DNA from: Streptomyces sp. SolWspMP-5a-2
GTDB taxonomy: Bacteria > Actinomycetota > Actinomycetes > Streptomycetales > Streptomycetaceae
DNA length: 37,241 nt
Reading direction: 5' to 3'
Assembly: GCF_900091845.1 (NCBI RefSeq)
Contig: NZ_FMCI01000357.1
Location: 1 to 37,241, forward strand
In this document: piece after piece, positions 14,574-21,939 of the stretch
Layout of the letters: each line of letters opens with the position of its first letter
How positions within the stretch are numbered: the first letter of the stretch is position 1
Position numbers and translations under genes: made by a program
Notes under the pieces: model-generated
What the model saw: only the letters and a program-made list of their open reading frames with translations
The model's database searches: none
What the model was told of the DNA's origin: nothing

Positions 14574-15851
14574 TCAGGTGACCGGACTTCCGTCGTCGTG
14601 GAGCTGCATCTGGGGCCTGCCCGTGACCAGCAGCCAGGCGGGCAGCGAGGCGAAGCAGAGCAGGGCGAGGATCGCCGGGGAGTCGACCAGCACGGCCGCC
14701 GTGAAGAGGCTCACCCAGCCCTGCCGGGTGACGGCCAGGAGCATGCCCAGCACCCCGGCGGCGACACCGACCGACAGGTCCACCCCGGGCACCAGCGCGT
14801 GCGCGGCCATCCCGAGGGCGACGCCGATGAAGACCGAGGGGAAGATCCGGCCGCCCCGGAAGCCGCAGGACGCGGCGACCACCAGCGCCGCCAGCTTCAC
14901 CACCGCCATGGTCAGGAACTGGCCGAACGTCCAGCCGTCCGGGTCGCGGGCCAGCGTGCCGATCTCCGAGAGCCCCTTGAAGAGCGTCAGATGGCCGCCC
15001 AGGGCCGCCAGCAGGCCGAGCACCAGGCCACCGGCGGGCAGCGCGAGCATCGGGTGCGGCAGCCGCCGGAAGAGGGCGTGCGCGTACGGGAAGGCGGCCA
15101 CCCCGAGCATGCCGAGGAGCGCCGCAAGCGAGGCGACCACCAGCGCGGAGAGCAGATCGGCCCAGCCGGGCCTGGCCAGACCGGGCAGCCCCAGGTCGAA
15201 GGTGGGGTGCGCGACCAGCGAGGTGGTCAGCGCGCCCGCCGCCGCCGCGGCCAGCGGCGCGAACAGGTTGCTCCACAGCGGCCCCGCCGTCCGCCGCCCG
15301 GCCAGCGCCTCCGAGATCACCAGGGCCGCCGCCACCGGCGTCCCGAACAGCGCGCCGATCGTCGCCGACTCCGCCAGCACCGGCCACAGCGCCCCCGGCA
15401 CCCGCGGCAGGAACCGCGAGCCCAGCCAGAACGCCAGCCCCACGTTGACCGCGATGATCGGGTTCTCCGGGCCCAGGCTCGGGCCGCCCGCCAGCATCAG
15501 CGCCACCGCGAGCAGCAGGCCGGGCAGTACCGTGGGCGGCAGCACGGGCGCGTCCAGGCCCAGGGTGGCCGGATCGGGGCCCGCGTGACCGGGCACCTTC
15601 CACACCACGAGGCCCACGGCGACACCGGTCGCGGTGAGCATCACCAGCATCCACAGCACCGAGTACCGGCCCACGCCGAGCGCGTCCGGCAGGTTCTTCC
15701 ACAGCACGCCCTGGAGCAGCTCGGCGGCCTCGCTCACCCCCACGAAGAGCAGGCTCGCGACGACGCCCACCACGAGCGCGGGCAGGAGCGACGCGGAGAG
15801 CGCCCGCGCGGAGGGCGCGGACGCCCGCGGCGGCGCGGTGTCGGAGGCCAC
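14574..15851 (-). CDS. CLC-family chloride channel or Cl-/H+ antiporter
   Basis: The 425-residue membrane protein has about ten hydrophobic segments. It has CLC signatures: GPSLGPENP at 123-131, with E129 at the place of the gating glutamate, and GGRIFPS at 333-339 (the GxFxP anion site). I do not see a clean GSGIP motif. CLC proteins move chloride, sometimes against protons; in E. coli they act as an electrical shunt in acid resistance. The gene lies directly upstream of gad in one operon, which fits that role. The start is a GTG at 15851 with a weak ribosome binding site (GGGTGA). Confidence 0.85.
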   Translation of the reverse strand: MASDTAPPRASAPSARALSASLLPALVVGVVASLLFVGVSEAAELLQGVLWKNLPDALGVGRYSVLWMLVMLTATGVAVGLVVWKVPGHAGPDPATLGLDAPVLPPTVLPGLLLAVALMLAGGPSLGPENPIIAVNVGLAFWLGSRFLPRVPGALWPVLAESATIGALFGTPVAAALVISEALAGRRTAGPLWSNLFAPLAAAAAGALTTSLVAHPTFDLGLPGLARPGWADLLSALVVASLAALLGMLGVAAFPYAHALFRRLPHPMLALPAGGLVLGLLAALGGHLTLFKGLSEIGTLARDPDGWTFGQFLTMAVVKLAALVVAASCGFRGGRIFPSVFIGVALGMAAHALVPGVDLSVGVAAGVLGMLLAVTRQGWVSLFTAAVLVDSPAILALLCFASLPAWLLVTGRPQMQLHDDGSPVT

Positions 15852-15912
15852 GCGCTCACCCTAAGCGGACATGTACGGCACAACATCCCGAACGGGGCGT
15901 CCGGGCCAGGGC

Positions 15913-15943
15913 TTGCACCTCACGCGGCGTGAGGGACCACCGT
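15913..15943 (+). promoter_or_regulatory. tipA promoter with MerR-type operator
   Basis: TTGCAC (-35, 15913-15918), a 19-bp spacer, and CACCGT (-10, 15938-15943). The spacer carries a perfect inverted repeat: CCTCACGC (15918-15925), G, GCGTGAGG (15927-15934). The 19-bp spacing with a central palindrome is the hallmark of MerR-activated promoters, and the boxes closely resemble the known thiostrepton-inducible tipA promoter. Confidence 0.9.
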
Positions 15944-15973
15944 GGAGCCCGTACCGAGAAAGGAGCGGACGAA

Positions 15974-16735
15974 GTGAGCTACTCCGTGGGACAGGTCGCG
16001 GGCTTCGCCGGCGTCACCGTGCGCACCCTGCACCACTACGACGCCATCGGCCTGCTCGCCCCGAGCGAGCGCAACCACGCGGGGCACCGCCGCTACGGCG
16101 ACGGCGACCTCGACCGGCTGCAGCGCGTCCTGTTCTACCGGGAGCTGGGCTTCCCGCTCGACGAGGTCGCCGTCCTGCTGGACGACCCGGACGCGGACCC
16201 GCGCAGCCATCTGCGCAGGCAGCACGAGCTGCTGACCGCCCGGATCGAACGGCTCCACGCGATGGCGGCGGCCGTCGAACACGCCATGGAGGCACACACG
16301 ATGGGCATCAGCCTGACCCCCGAGGAGCGGTTCGAGGTCTTCGGCGACCACGACCCCGAGCGGTACGCCGAGGAGACCGAGCGGCGCTGGGGCGACACCG
16401 AGGCGTACGCGGAGTCGCAGCGCCGGGCCGCCCGCTACACCAAGGAGGACTGGGCCCGCGTCCAGGCCGAGACCGACGACTGGACCGCCCGCTACGCGGC
16501 CCTCCTGGACGCGGGGGAGCCGTCCACCGGGGCCGCCGCCATGGACCTCGCCGAGGAGCACCGGGCGCACCTGGTCCGCTGGTTCTACGCTTGCTCGCCC
16601 GCCATGCACCGCTGCCTGGGGGAGATGTACGTCGCCGACGAGCGGTTCACCGCCCACTACGACGCCGTCCGGCCCGGTCTCGCCCGGCACCTGAGCGAGG
16701 CGATCGCCGCCAACGCGGCCCGCGCCGGGGCCTGA
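15974..16735 (+). CDS. tipA: TipA, thiopeptide-responsive MerR-family regulator
   Basis: The product is 253 residues, the length I recall for S. lividans TipAL. Residues 1-70 form the MerR winged helix (SYSVGQVAGFAGVTVRTLHH), a coiled coil follows (80-109), and residues 110-253 are the drug-binding TipAS domain. Cys207 and Cys214 (YACSPAMHRCLGE) are those that bind thiostrepton covalently. M110 (16301) has GGAGG eight bases upstream, so the internal product TipAS should also be made. The GTG at 15974 has AAAGGAG upstream. Thiopeptide-bound TipAL activates its own promoter and other genes. Confidence 0.95.
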   Translation: MSYSVGQVAGFAGVTVRTLHHYDAIGLLAPSERNHAGHRRYGDGDLDRLQRVLFYRELGFPLDEVAVLLDDPDADPRSHLRRQHELLTARIERLHAMAAAVEHAMEAHTMGISLTPEERFEVFGDHDPERYAEETERRWGDTEAYAESQRRAARYTKEDWARVQAETDDWTARYAALLDAGEPSTGAAAMDLAEEHRAHLVRWFYACSPAMHRCLGEMYVADERFTAHYDAVRPGLARHLSEAIAANAARAGA

Positions 16736-16748
16736 CCCGCCCACCTGT

Positions 16749-16778
16749 CCCCGGCCCGGGGCCGCTCCCGGGCCGGGG
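16749..16778 (+). terminator. Terminator after tipA
   Basis: CCCCGGCCCGGG (16749-16760), loop GCCGCT, CCCGGGCCGGGG (16767-16778): a perfect 12-bp GC stem 13 bases after the stop. Confidence 0.8.
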
Positions 16779-16952
16779 CCGCGGCCGTCCTCCGCGCGCA
16801 CGGGGCGCCCCCGGGTCACAGGCCGCTGCCAGGGGCCGCACAGCGCATCCCGCGGCCACCGGTGGAACCTGGGGCGGACACATTCCGTTGATAGCGTTGT
16901 GCGGCCTCACCTGGACGCCGTATCCGCCCCCATCCCCCTGGAGCCCGGAACC

Positions 16953-17882
16953 GTGACGACGCTTGCCCTCGGCCCGAGCTGGCTCGATCCGAACTACCTC
17001 CTGGACACGTTCGGCATCTGGGGCCTGCTCCTCATCGTCTTCGCGGAGTCGGGCCTGCTCATCGGGTTCTTCCTGCCGGGTGACTCGCTGCTGTTCACGG
17101 CGGGCCTGCTGATCACCTCCAACCAGCTGAACTTCCCGCTCTGGGCCGCCATCGCGCTGATCTGCCTCGCCGCGATCCTCGGCGACCAGGCGGGCTACAT
17201 GTTCGGCAAGAAGGTCGGCCCCTCCCTCTTCAGCCGCCCCGACTCCCGCCTCTTCAAGCAGGAGAACGTGGCCAAGGCCCACGAGTTCTTCGAGAAGTAC
17301 GGCCCGAAGTCCCTGGTCCTGGCCCGCTTCGTGCCGATCGTGCGCACCTTCACGCCGATCGTCGCGGGCGTCAGCGGCATGAAGTACCGCTCGTTCCTCA
17401 TCTTCAACGTGATCGGCGGCGTCCTGTGGGGCGCGGGCGTCACCCTGCTCGGCTCGTGGCTCGGCCAGATCGACTTCGTGAAGAAGAACATCGAGGCGAT
17501 CCTGATCCTGATCGTCCTGGTCTCGGTCGTCCCGATCGTCATCGAGTTCCTGCGGGCCCGCTCGAAGAACAAGAAGGCCGGGGCCGAGGCCCCGCAGCAG
17601 CAGTACCCGCAGCCCCCGGCGTACCAGCAGGCCCCGCCGATGGACGACGCCACGACCCAGCTGCGCCGCATCCCCCCGGCCGAGCACCAGCAGCCGTACT
17701 ACCAGGGCCACCACCAGCAGCCGCAGGCCCAGCCGCACCCGCAGCACCAGGCGCCCCAGCCGCAGCAGCCGTACGACCCGAACCAGGACTACTACGCCCC
17801 GCAGCAGTACCCGCAGCAGCAGTACCCGCCGCAGCAGCCGAACCAGCAGCAGTACCCGTACAACAACAACGGCGGCTACTAG
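16953..17882 (+). CDS. DedA/SNARE-associated family membrane protein with Q/P/Y-rich tail
   Basis: The product is 309 residues from the GTG at 16953. Residues 15-200 are a DedA core with its charged residues in place: E32 (FAESGLLIGFFLPGDS, D44) and the ARFVPIVRTFTPIVAG motif with R125 and R131. DedA proteins act in lipid carrier recycling, membrane homeostasis and drug resistance. From residue 211 a roughly 100-residue tail of Gln, Pro, Tyr and His (QQYPQPPAYQQ, QQQYPPQQPNQQQYPYNNN) follows the last membrane segment. The tail should be cytosolic and disordered and is not part of the family core. The gene stands alone between two hairpins. Confidence 0.9.
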   Translation: MTTLALGPSWLDPNYLLDTFGIWGLLLIVFAESGLLIGFFLPGDSLLFTAGLLITSNQLNFPLWAAIALICLAAILGDQAGYMFGKKVGPSLFSRPDSRLFKQENVAKAHEFFEKYGPKSLVLARFVPIVRTFTPIVAGVSGMKYRSFLIFNVIGGVLWGAGVTLLGSWLGQIDFVKKNIEAILILIVLVSVVPIVIEFLRARSKNKKAGAEAPQQQYPQPPAYQQAPPMDDATTQLRRIPPAEHQQPYYQGHHQQPQAQPHPQHQAPQPQQPYDPNQDYYAPQQYPQQQYPPQQPNQQQYPYNNNGGY

Positions 17883-17886
17883 GACG

Positions 17887-17915
17887 CGCCCCCGGCGGCC
17901 GTCAGGCCGGGGGCG
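17887..17915. terminator. Bidirectional hairpin between DedA and TetR genes
   Basis: CGCCCCCGGC (17887-17896) and GCCGGGGGCG (17906-17915) form a perfect 10-bp stem with a nine-base loop. It spans the end of the TetR reading frame and follows the DedA stop by four bases, serving convergent genes. Confidence 0.75.
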
Positions 17916-18522
17916 GCGGCGCGCTCATCGCCGCCGTCAGGAACGCGACCGCCCACCGCCGGGCCGCCGCCCCCTGCTCGGGGGAGGCGCAGCCCGGCAC
18001 GGACTGCTGGTGCACCTCCAGGCGGTCGACGGCCGTCACGGCGACGATCCCCCGCATCCGGAACGCCAGTTCCCCGGGGGAGACGCCGGGCAGCGCCCGC
18101 GCGAAGGCCGCGAAGAACTCCTCACGGACCGCCTCCTCGGCCGGTCCGGTCCAGCCCCGCGCCTCCTCGGCCGGGTCGCTGAGGATCGTCATGATCAGCC
18201 GGGACGTGCGGGCGCCGCCCGCCGACATCCCGTCGAACAGCGGCCCCGCGAACGCCTCCACCAGTTCTCCGACCGACGGCCGTGAGGTCCGCGCGAGCAG
18301 CGCGTCGAGCCCGGCCCGCTGCGCCGCGTTGATGGGCTCCACCACCCGCCGGACCACCGCGGTCATCAGCTCCGCCTTGGAACCGAAGTGGTAGCCGACG
18401 GCGGCCAGGTTCGCCCCGGCCAGCGTGGTGATCGCGCGGACCGAGGTGCCCCGGTACCCGTGCTCGGCGAAGAGGCGCTCGGCCGCGTCGAGGATCTGGG
18501 TCCGGGTGTCTGGGGTCGCCAC
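17902..18522 (-). CDS. TetR-family regulator
   Basis: The 206-residue protein has the N-terminal TetR helix-turn-helix (TRTQILDAAERLFAEHGYRG, TSVRAITTLAGANLAAVGYH, FGSKAELMTAVVRRVVEP) and an all-helical ligand domain of the C-terminal type seen in many actinobacterial repressors. It is divergent from the ketopantoate-reductase-like gene, with a palindrome between them, so this gene is the probable target. The inducer is unknown. Confidence 0.9.
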   Translation of the reverse strand: MATPDTRTQILDAAERLFAEHGYRGTSVRAITTLAGANLAAVGYHFGSKAELMTAVVRRVVEPINAAQRAGLDALLARTSRPSVGELVEAFAGPLFDGMSAGGARTSRLIMTILSDPAEEARGWTGPAEEAVREEFFAAFARALPGVSPGELAFRMRGIVAVTAVDRLEVHQQSVPGCASPEQGAAARRWAVAFLTAAMSAPPPPA

Positions 18523-18549
18523 GCGAGGGACTATACATATGCTTGAATG

Positions 18550-18561
18550 AAACGAACGTTT
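18550..18561. promoter_or_regulatory. Likely TetR operator
   Basis: AAACGAACGTTT: arms AAACG and CGTTT around two bases, widened by TG on the left and GA on the right, with an AT-rich flank (CTATACATATGCTTGAATG). It lies centrally in the 69-bp gap of the divergent pair, where TetR proteins usually bind. Confidence 0.6.
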
Positions 18562-18591
18562 GACTTAATCGATCGGCGAATGAGGACTGCC

Positions 18592-19470
18592 ATGAAGCTG
18601 CTCGTCTACGGCGCCGGGGTCTGCGGCAGCCTGTTCGCCGCCCGCATGCACGAGGCGGGCCACGACGTCTCGCTCCTCGCCCGGGGCGAGCGGCTGGCCG
18701 CCCTGCGCCTGCACGGCGGGGTGCTGCGCGCCGAGGCGGGCGGCACGGCCGTCGAACGGGTGCCGGTGCCGGTGGTCGAGCGCCCAGGGGACGCGTACGA
18801 CCTGATCGCCGTCCTCGTCCGCACCCATCAGGTGGACGCCGTGCGGGAATCGCTCGCCGGGGTCGCGGGAGACGTGCTGTTCCTGCTCAACTGGGCGGCC
18901 GGGGCCGGGGAACTGGGCGGGACGATCGGCCGCGAGCGGGTGCTGCTCGGCTTCCCCGCGTTCGGCGGCACGATGGACGGCGACGTGGTCCGCCACCGCC
19001 GGGCCGACCGGATCACCCGACGGGTCGCGATGCCGGTCGGCGAACCCGACGGCCGCACCACCCCGCGGCTGGAGCGGATCGTGGAGACCTTCCGCGCCGC
19101 CGGGATCGGCACCCGGGCCGAACCGCGGATGGACGCCTGGCTCAGGACGCACGCCGACTTCGAGGTCCCGCTCGGGCAGGCGGTGCACGCGGCGGGCGGC
19201 CCGGTGGAGCTGGCGGCCGACCCGGACGCGGTCCGCGCCATGCTCCACCAGGTCCGGCGCAACCTCGCCGCGCGCGGGACGGCCCCGGTGCCCCGCGCCT
19301 TCACCGCGCTGCGGGTCCTGCCGCAGGGGCTCCTGGTGGCCCTGCTCCGGCGCTTCCTGCGCAGCCCGACGGCCGTGCACAGCGGCCTCAGCGACCGCTC
19401 GCCCGCCACCACCGCCGAACTGGACCGCCTGGCCGCACAACTCCACGCCACGACGGACACCTCGCGCTAG
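18592..19470 (+). CDS. Ketopantoate reductase-like oxidoreductase (PanE/ApbA family)
   Basis: The product is 292 residues from the ATG at 18592, chosen because GAGGA lies just before it; the ATG at 18580 is in frame. The N-terminal Rossmann motif is G7-x-G9-x-x-G12 (YGAGVCGSLFAARM), followed by EAGHDVSLLARG. The C-terminal ApbA domain is less well conserved. Typical PanE reduces ketopantoate to pantoate with NADPH for coenzyme A. The divergent TetR suggests an inducible detoxifying or catabolic role rather than housekeeping pantoate synthesis; this is inference. Confidence 0.8.
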   Translation: MKLLVYGAGVCGSLFAARMHEAGHDVSLLARGERLAALRLHGGVLRAEAGGTAVERVPVPVVERPGDAYDLIAVLVRTHQVDAVRESLAGVAGDVLFLLNWAAGAGELGGTIGRERVLLGFPAFGGTMDGDVVRHRRADRITRRVAMPVGEPDGRTTPRLERIVETFRAAGIGTRAEPRMDAWLRTHADFEVPLGQAVHAAGGPVELAADPDAVRAMLHQVRRNLAARGTAPVPRAFTALRVLPQGLLVALLRRFLRSPTAVHSGLSDRSPATTAELDRLAAQLHATTDTSR

Positions 19471-19582
19471 CCGGGGTACGCGGGCGGGGCGATCGCCGGT
19501 CCGGCCGGGCACGGGTGCGGTCCGGCTCGGGCGGGGCACCACCGGGTGCGGGTGCCGTCCGGGGGAGAGGACGGCGGCGGGG

Positions 19583-21256
19583 CTAGAAGCCTCGGGTCCG
19601 CTTCGCGGCCCGGCGGCCCGCCGCGCTCGCGCCGCCCGGCAGCCGCAGGAACAGCCGCGAGATCTCCGAACCGAGGTTCACGCCGATGGCGATGGCCATC
19701 GCCAGCGCCGCCGCCTTCGACAGCGACACCAGACCGCTGTCCACGTCGTTCTGGGCGATCGCCAGCAGCCCGAAGTACGTCGCCGAACCGGGCAGCAGCG
19801 GCCCGATCGCCGCCGTCGTGTACGGCAGCGCCGACGCGAACCGGTAGCGGGACAGCAACTGCCCGAAGAGCCCCACCAGACCCGCCGCGACGGCCGTCGA
19901 GGCGACCGGTGAGATCTCGCCGGTGACGCGCATCGCGCCGTACACCGTCCAGGCCACCCCGCCGTTGAGCGTCACGGCGAGGACGGTGGACCGTTCCTGC
20001 TGGAGCAGCACCGCGAAGGTCAGCGACAGCAGCATCGACGCGCCGATCTGCCACAGCGGCCGGTGCGCGGTGCCCAGCGCCGCGTCCGGGTTGAGGTGCG
20101 CGCCGAGCAGCACGCCGACGTAGAGGATCACCAGCACGCCGACGACGATCCCGACGAAGAAGTACAGGACCTCGAGGAGGCGCGCGGCGGCGGTGATGTA
20201 GAAGCCGGTCAGGCCGTCCTGGACGCCCGCCACCAGGGCTCGCCCCGGCAGCAGCGCGAAGAGCCCACCGGTGATCACCGCGGACGCCTTCACGTCCACG
20301 TGCGCCAGCGTCAGCGCGACGCCCATCGCGGCCGGGGGCATCGCGGCCACCGTGAACTGGTAGAACTCCGGCAGCCCGCGCCCCGCGCAGAGCCAGGCCA
20401 GCCGGTCGCCGAGCATCGCGCCCAGCGCCGCCGCGACGAACACCACCAGGTCGCCGCCGACCAGCACCGAGGCCGCGCCCGCGAGCAGCCCGCTCGCAAG
20501 CGTCAGCACCCAGGTCGGGTAGGGGTGCCGGTTGCGCCGTATCTCCGCGAGCCGCCGGTACGCCTCCTCCAGGGAGATGTGCGTCTCCGGGTCGCTGAGG
20601 TCGTCCACGAGCTGGAACACGGCCGCAAGGCGCGTGTAGTCGGTGACCCGCCGCCGCACGGTCCGCGACGCCGTCACCGGGTCGTCCACCAGGGACGGCT
20701 GGTAGGAGATCGACAGCAGCGTGAAGGTGACGGTCGGCTCGCACCGGTCGAGGCCGTAGGAGCGGCACACCGCGAACATCGCGGCCTCCACGTCCTCCGC
20801 GCCCTCGCCGCCCGCCAGCAGCAACTCGCCGATGCGCAGCGTCAGGTCGAGCACCCGGGGGACGGCAGGACCGGAGTCGTCGGCCTTCTGCGCCTGCTCG
20901 GGCGCCGGGCGGTCGGCCACCGGCATCCGCAGCATCGTGCGCATCCGGTCCTGCCACGGCACGTTCTTGGTCAGGCTGACCATCGGCACCCCGGAGGCCG
21001 GGGTGAACGCGCTCGGCGCCTCCCGGGCGCTGTACGTGGCGGGCGTGTTGAACGCCGACCCCTCGGACTCGGCGGCCGGCGGCGGCGCCACCTCGAGACC
21101 CGCGGGGACCGCGAACTCCGATGTCGTCTCCGGCTCCGCGCCGCCGGCCCGCGCGAGGGCGAGCCCCGCGGGGATCGCGAACTCGGACGTGATCTCCGGG
21201 TCGTACGCCGACCTGGCCTCGTCCGACTGCGGCTTCCGGTTCTCCGCCTCCGTCAC
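19583..21256 (-). CDS. Threonine/serine exporter family protein (ThrE type)
   Basis: The 557-residue protein has an N-terminal region of about 130 residues with TSEF-A-PAGL repeats (EFAIPAGLALARAGG, EFAVPAGLEVAPP). A ThrE domain follows (PRVLDLTLRIGELLLAGGEG, EDVEAAMFAVCRSYGLDRCE, then membrane helices), and a second ThrE-like membrane part begins around residue 390. ThrE of Corynebacterium exports threonine and serine with the proton gradient. Length and order fit a fused two-domain exporter. The frame begins at an ATG at 21256. It lies downstream of ppa on the same strand, past a strong terminator. Confidence 0.87.
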   Translation of the reverse strand: MTEAENRKPQSDEARSAYDPEITSEFAIPAGLALARAGGAEPETTSEFAVPAGLEVAPPPAAESEGSAFNTPATYSAREAPSAFTPASGVPMVSLTKNVPWQDRMRTMLRMPVADRPAPEQAQKADDSGPAVPRVLDLTLRIGELLLAGGEGAEDVEAAMFAVCRSYGLDRCEPTVTFTLLSISYQPSLVDDPVTASRTVRRRVTDYTRLAAVFQLVDDLSDPETHISLEEAYRRLAEIRRNRHPYPTWVLTLASGLLAGAASVLVGGDLVVFVAAALGAMLGDRLAWLCAGRGLPEFYQFTVAAMPPAAMGVALTLAHVDVKASAVITGGLFALLPGRALVAGVQDGLTGFYITAAARLLEVLYFFVGIVVGVLVILYVGVLLGAHLNPDAALGTAHRPLWQIGASMLLSLTFAVLLQQERSTVLAVTLNGGVAWTVYGAMRVTGEISPVASTAVAAGLVGLFGQLLSRYRFASALPYTTAAIGPLLPGSATYFGLLAIAQNDVDSGLVSLSKAAALAMAIAIGVNLGSEISRLFLRLPGGASAAGRRAAKRTRGF

Positions 21257-21313
21257 TGACGCAACGCTCCTCGCACGACGCCTTCGGTCAGCCTCAGTAT
21301 GCGCACAGACACG

Positions 21314-21349
21314 CCGACGGGCCGCACGCCCACGCGTGCGGCCCGTCGG
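21314..21349 (-). terminator. Terminator after ppa
   Basis: CCGACGGGCCGCACGC (21314-21329), loop CCAC, GCGTGCGGCCCGTCGG (21334-21349): a perfect 16-bp stem. It lies just past the ppa stop on the minus strand. Confidence 0.9.
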
Positions 21350-21362
21350 GACGGCCGGGGGC

Positions 21363-21854
21363 TCAGTGGCCGCCCTGCTCCTTGAAGCGCTTGTACGACT
21401 TCTCGATCTCCGCCTCGGCGTCCGTACGGCCGACCCAGTCGGCGCCCTCGACGGACTTGCCGGGCTCCAGGTCCTTGTAGACCTCGAAGAAGTGCTGGAT
21501 CTCCAGACGGTCGAACTCCGACACGTGGTGGATGTCCCTGAGGTGCTCCACCCGCGGGTCGGTGGCCGGGACGCACAGCAGCTTGTCGTCGCCGCCGGCC
21601 TCGTCCGTCATGCGGAACATGCCGATCGCACGGCACTTGATGAGGCAGCCCGGGAACGTGGGCTCGTCCAGGATGACGAGCGCGTCCAGCGGGTCGCCGT
21701 CCTCGCCGAGAGTGTTCTCGACGAAGCCGTAGTCGGTCGGGTAGGCGGTCGAGGTGAAGAGGCGACGGTCCAGGCGGATCCGACCGGTCTCGTGGTCCAC
21801 CTCGTACTTGTTCCGCGAACCCTTCGGGATCTCGATCGTGACGTCGAACTCCAC
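21363..21854 (-). CDS. ppa: Inorganic pyrophosphatase
   Basis: The product is 163 residues from the GTG at 21854, which has GGAGGAG six to seven bases upstream; two in-frame ATGs (21869, 21878) would place that ribosome binding site inside the gene. It is a family I soluble pyrophosphatase: the metal-binding aspartates lie in GEDGDPLDALVI with further acidic residues around VILDEPTFPG, and RNKYEVDHETGR and YPTDYGFVENT are conserved. It hydrolyses PPi from biosynthesis. It is divergent from dacB. Confidence 0.96.
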   Translation of the reverse strand: MEFDVTIEIPKGSRNKYEVDHETGRIRLDRRLFTSTAYPTDYGFVENTLGEDGDPLDALVILDEPTFPGCLIKCRAIGMFRMTDEAGGDDKLLCVPATDPRVEHLRDIHHVSEFDRLEIQHFFEVYKDLEPGKSVEGADWVGRTDAEAEIEKSYKRFKEQGGH

Positions 21855-21939
21855 CGGTGGCTCCTCCATGATCAGCACATAGTTCTGGTGGTTAAGTGTC
21901 CCTCACGCCGCAGTGTGATCGCGAAAGGGGCTGGTCGTC

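Noticed and set aside
12601..15702. Open frame of over 1000 codons on the minus strand across several genes
   Set aside because: It crosses the DUF397, gad and CLC genes in a wrong frame, is made of Arg/Gly/Ala/Pro runs and matches nothing. It is an effect of high GC at third positions.
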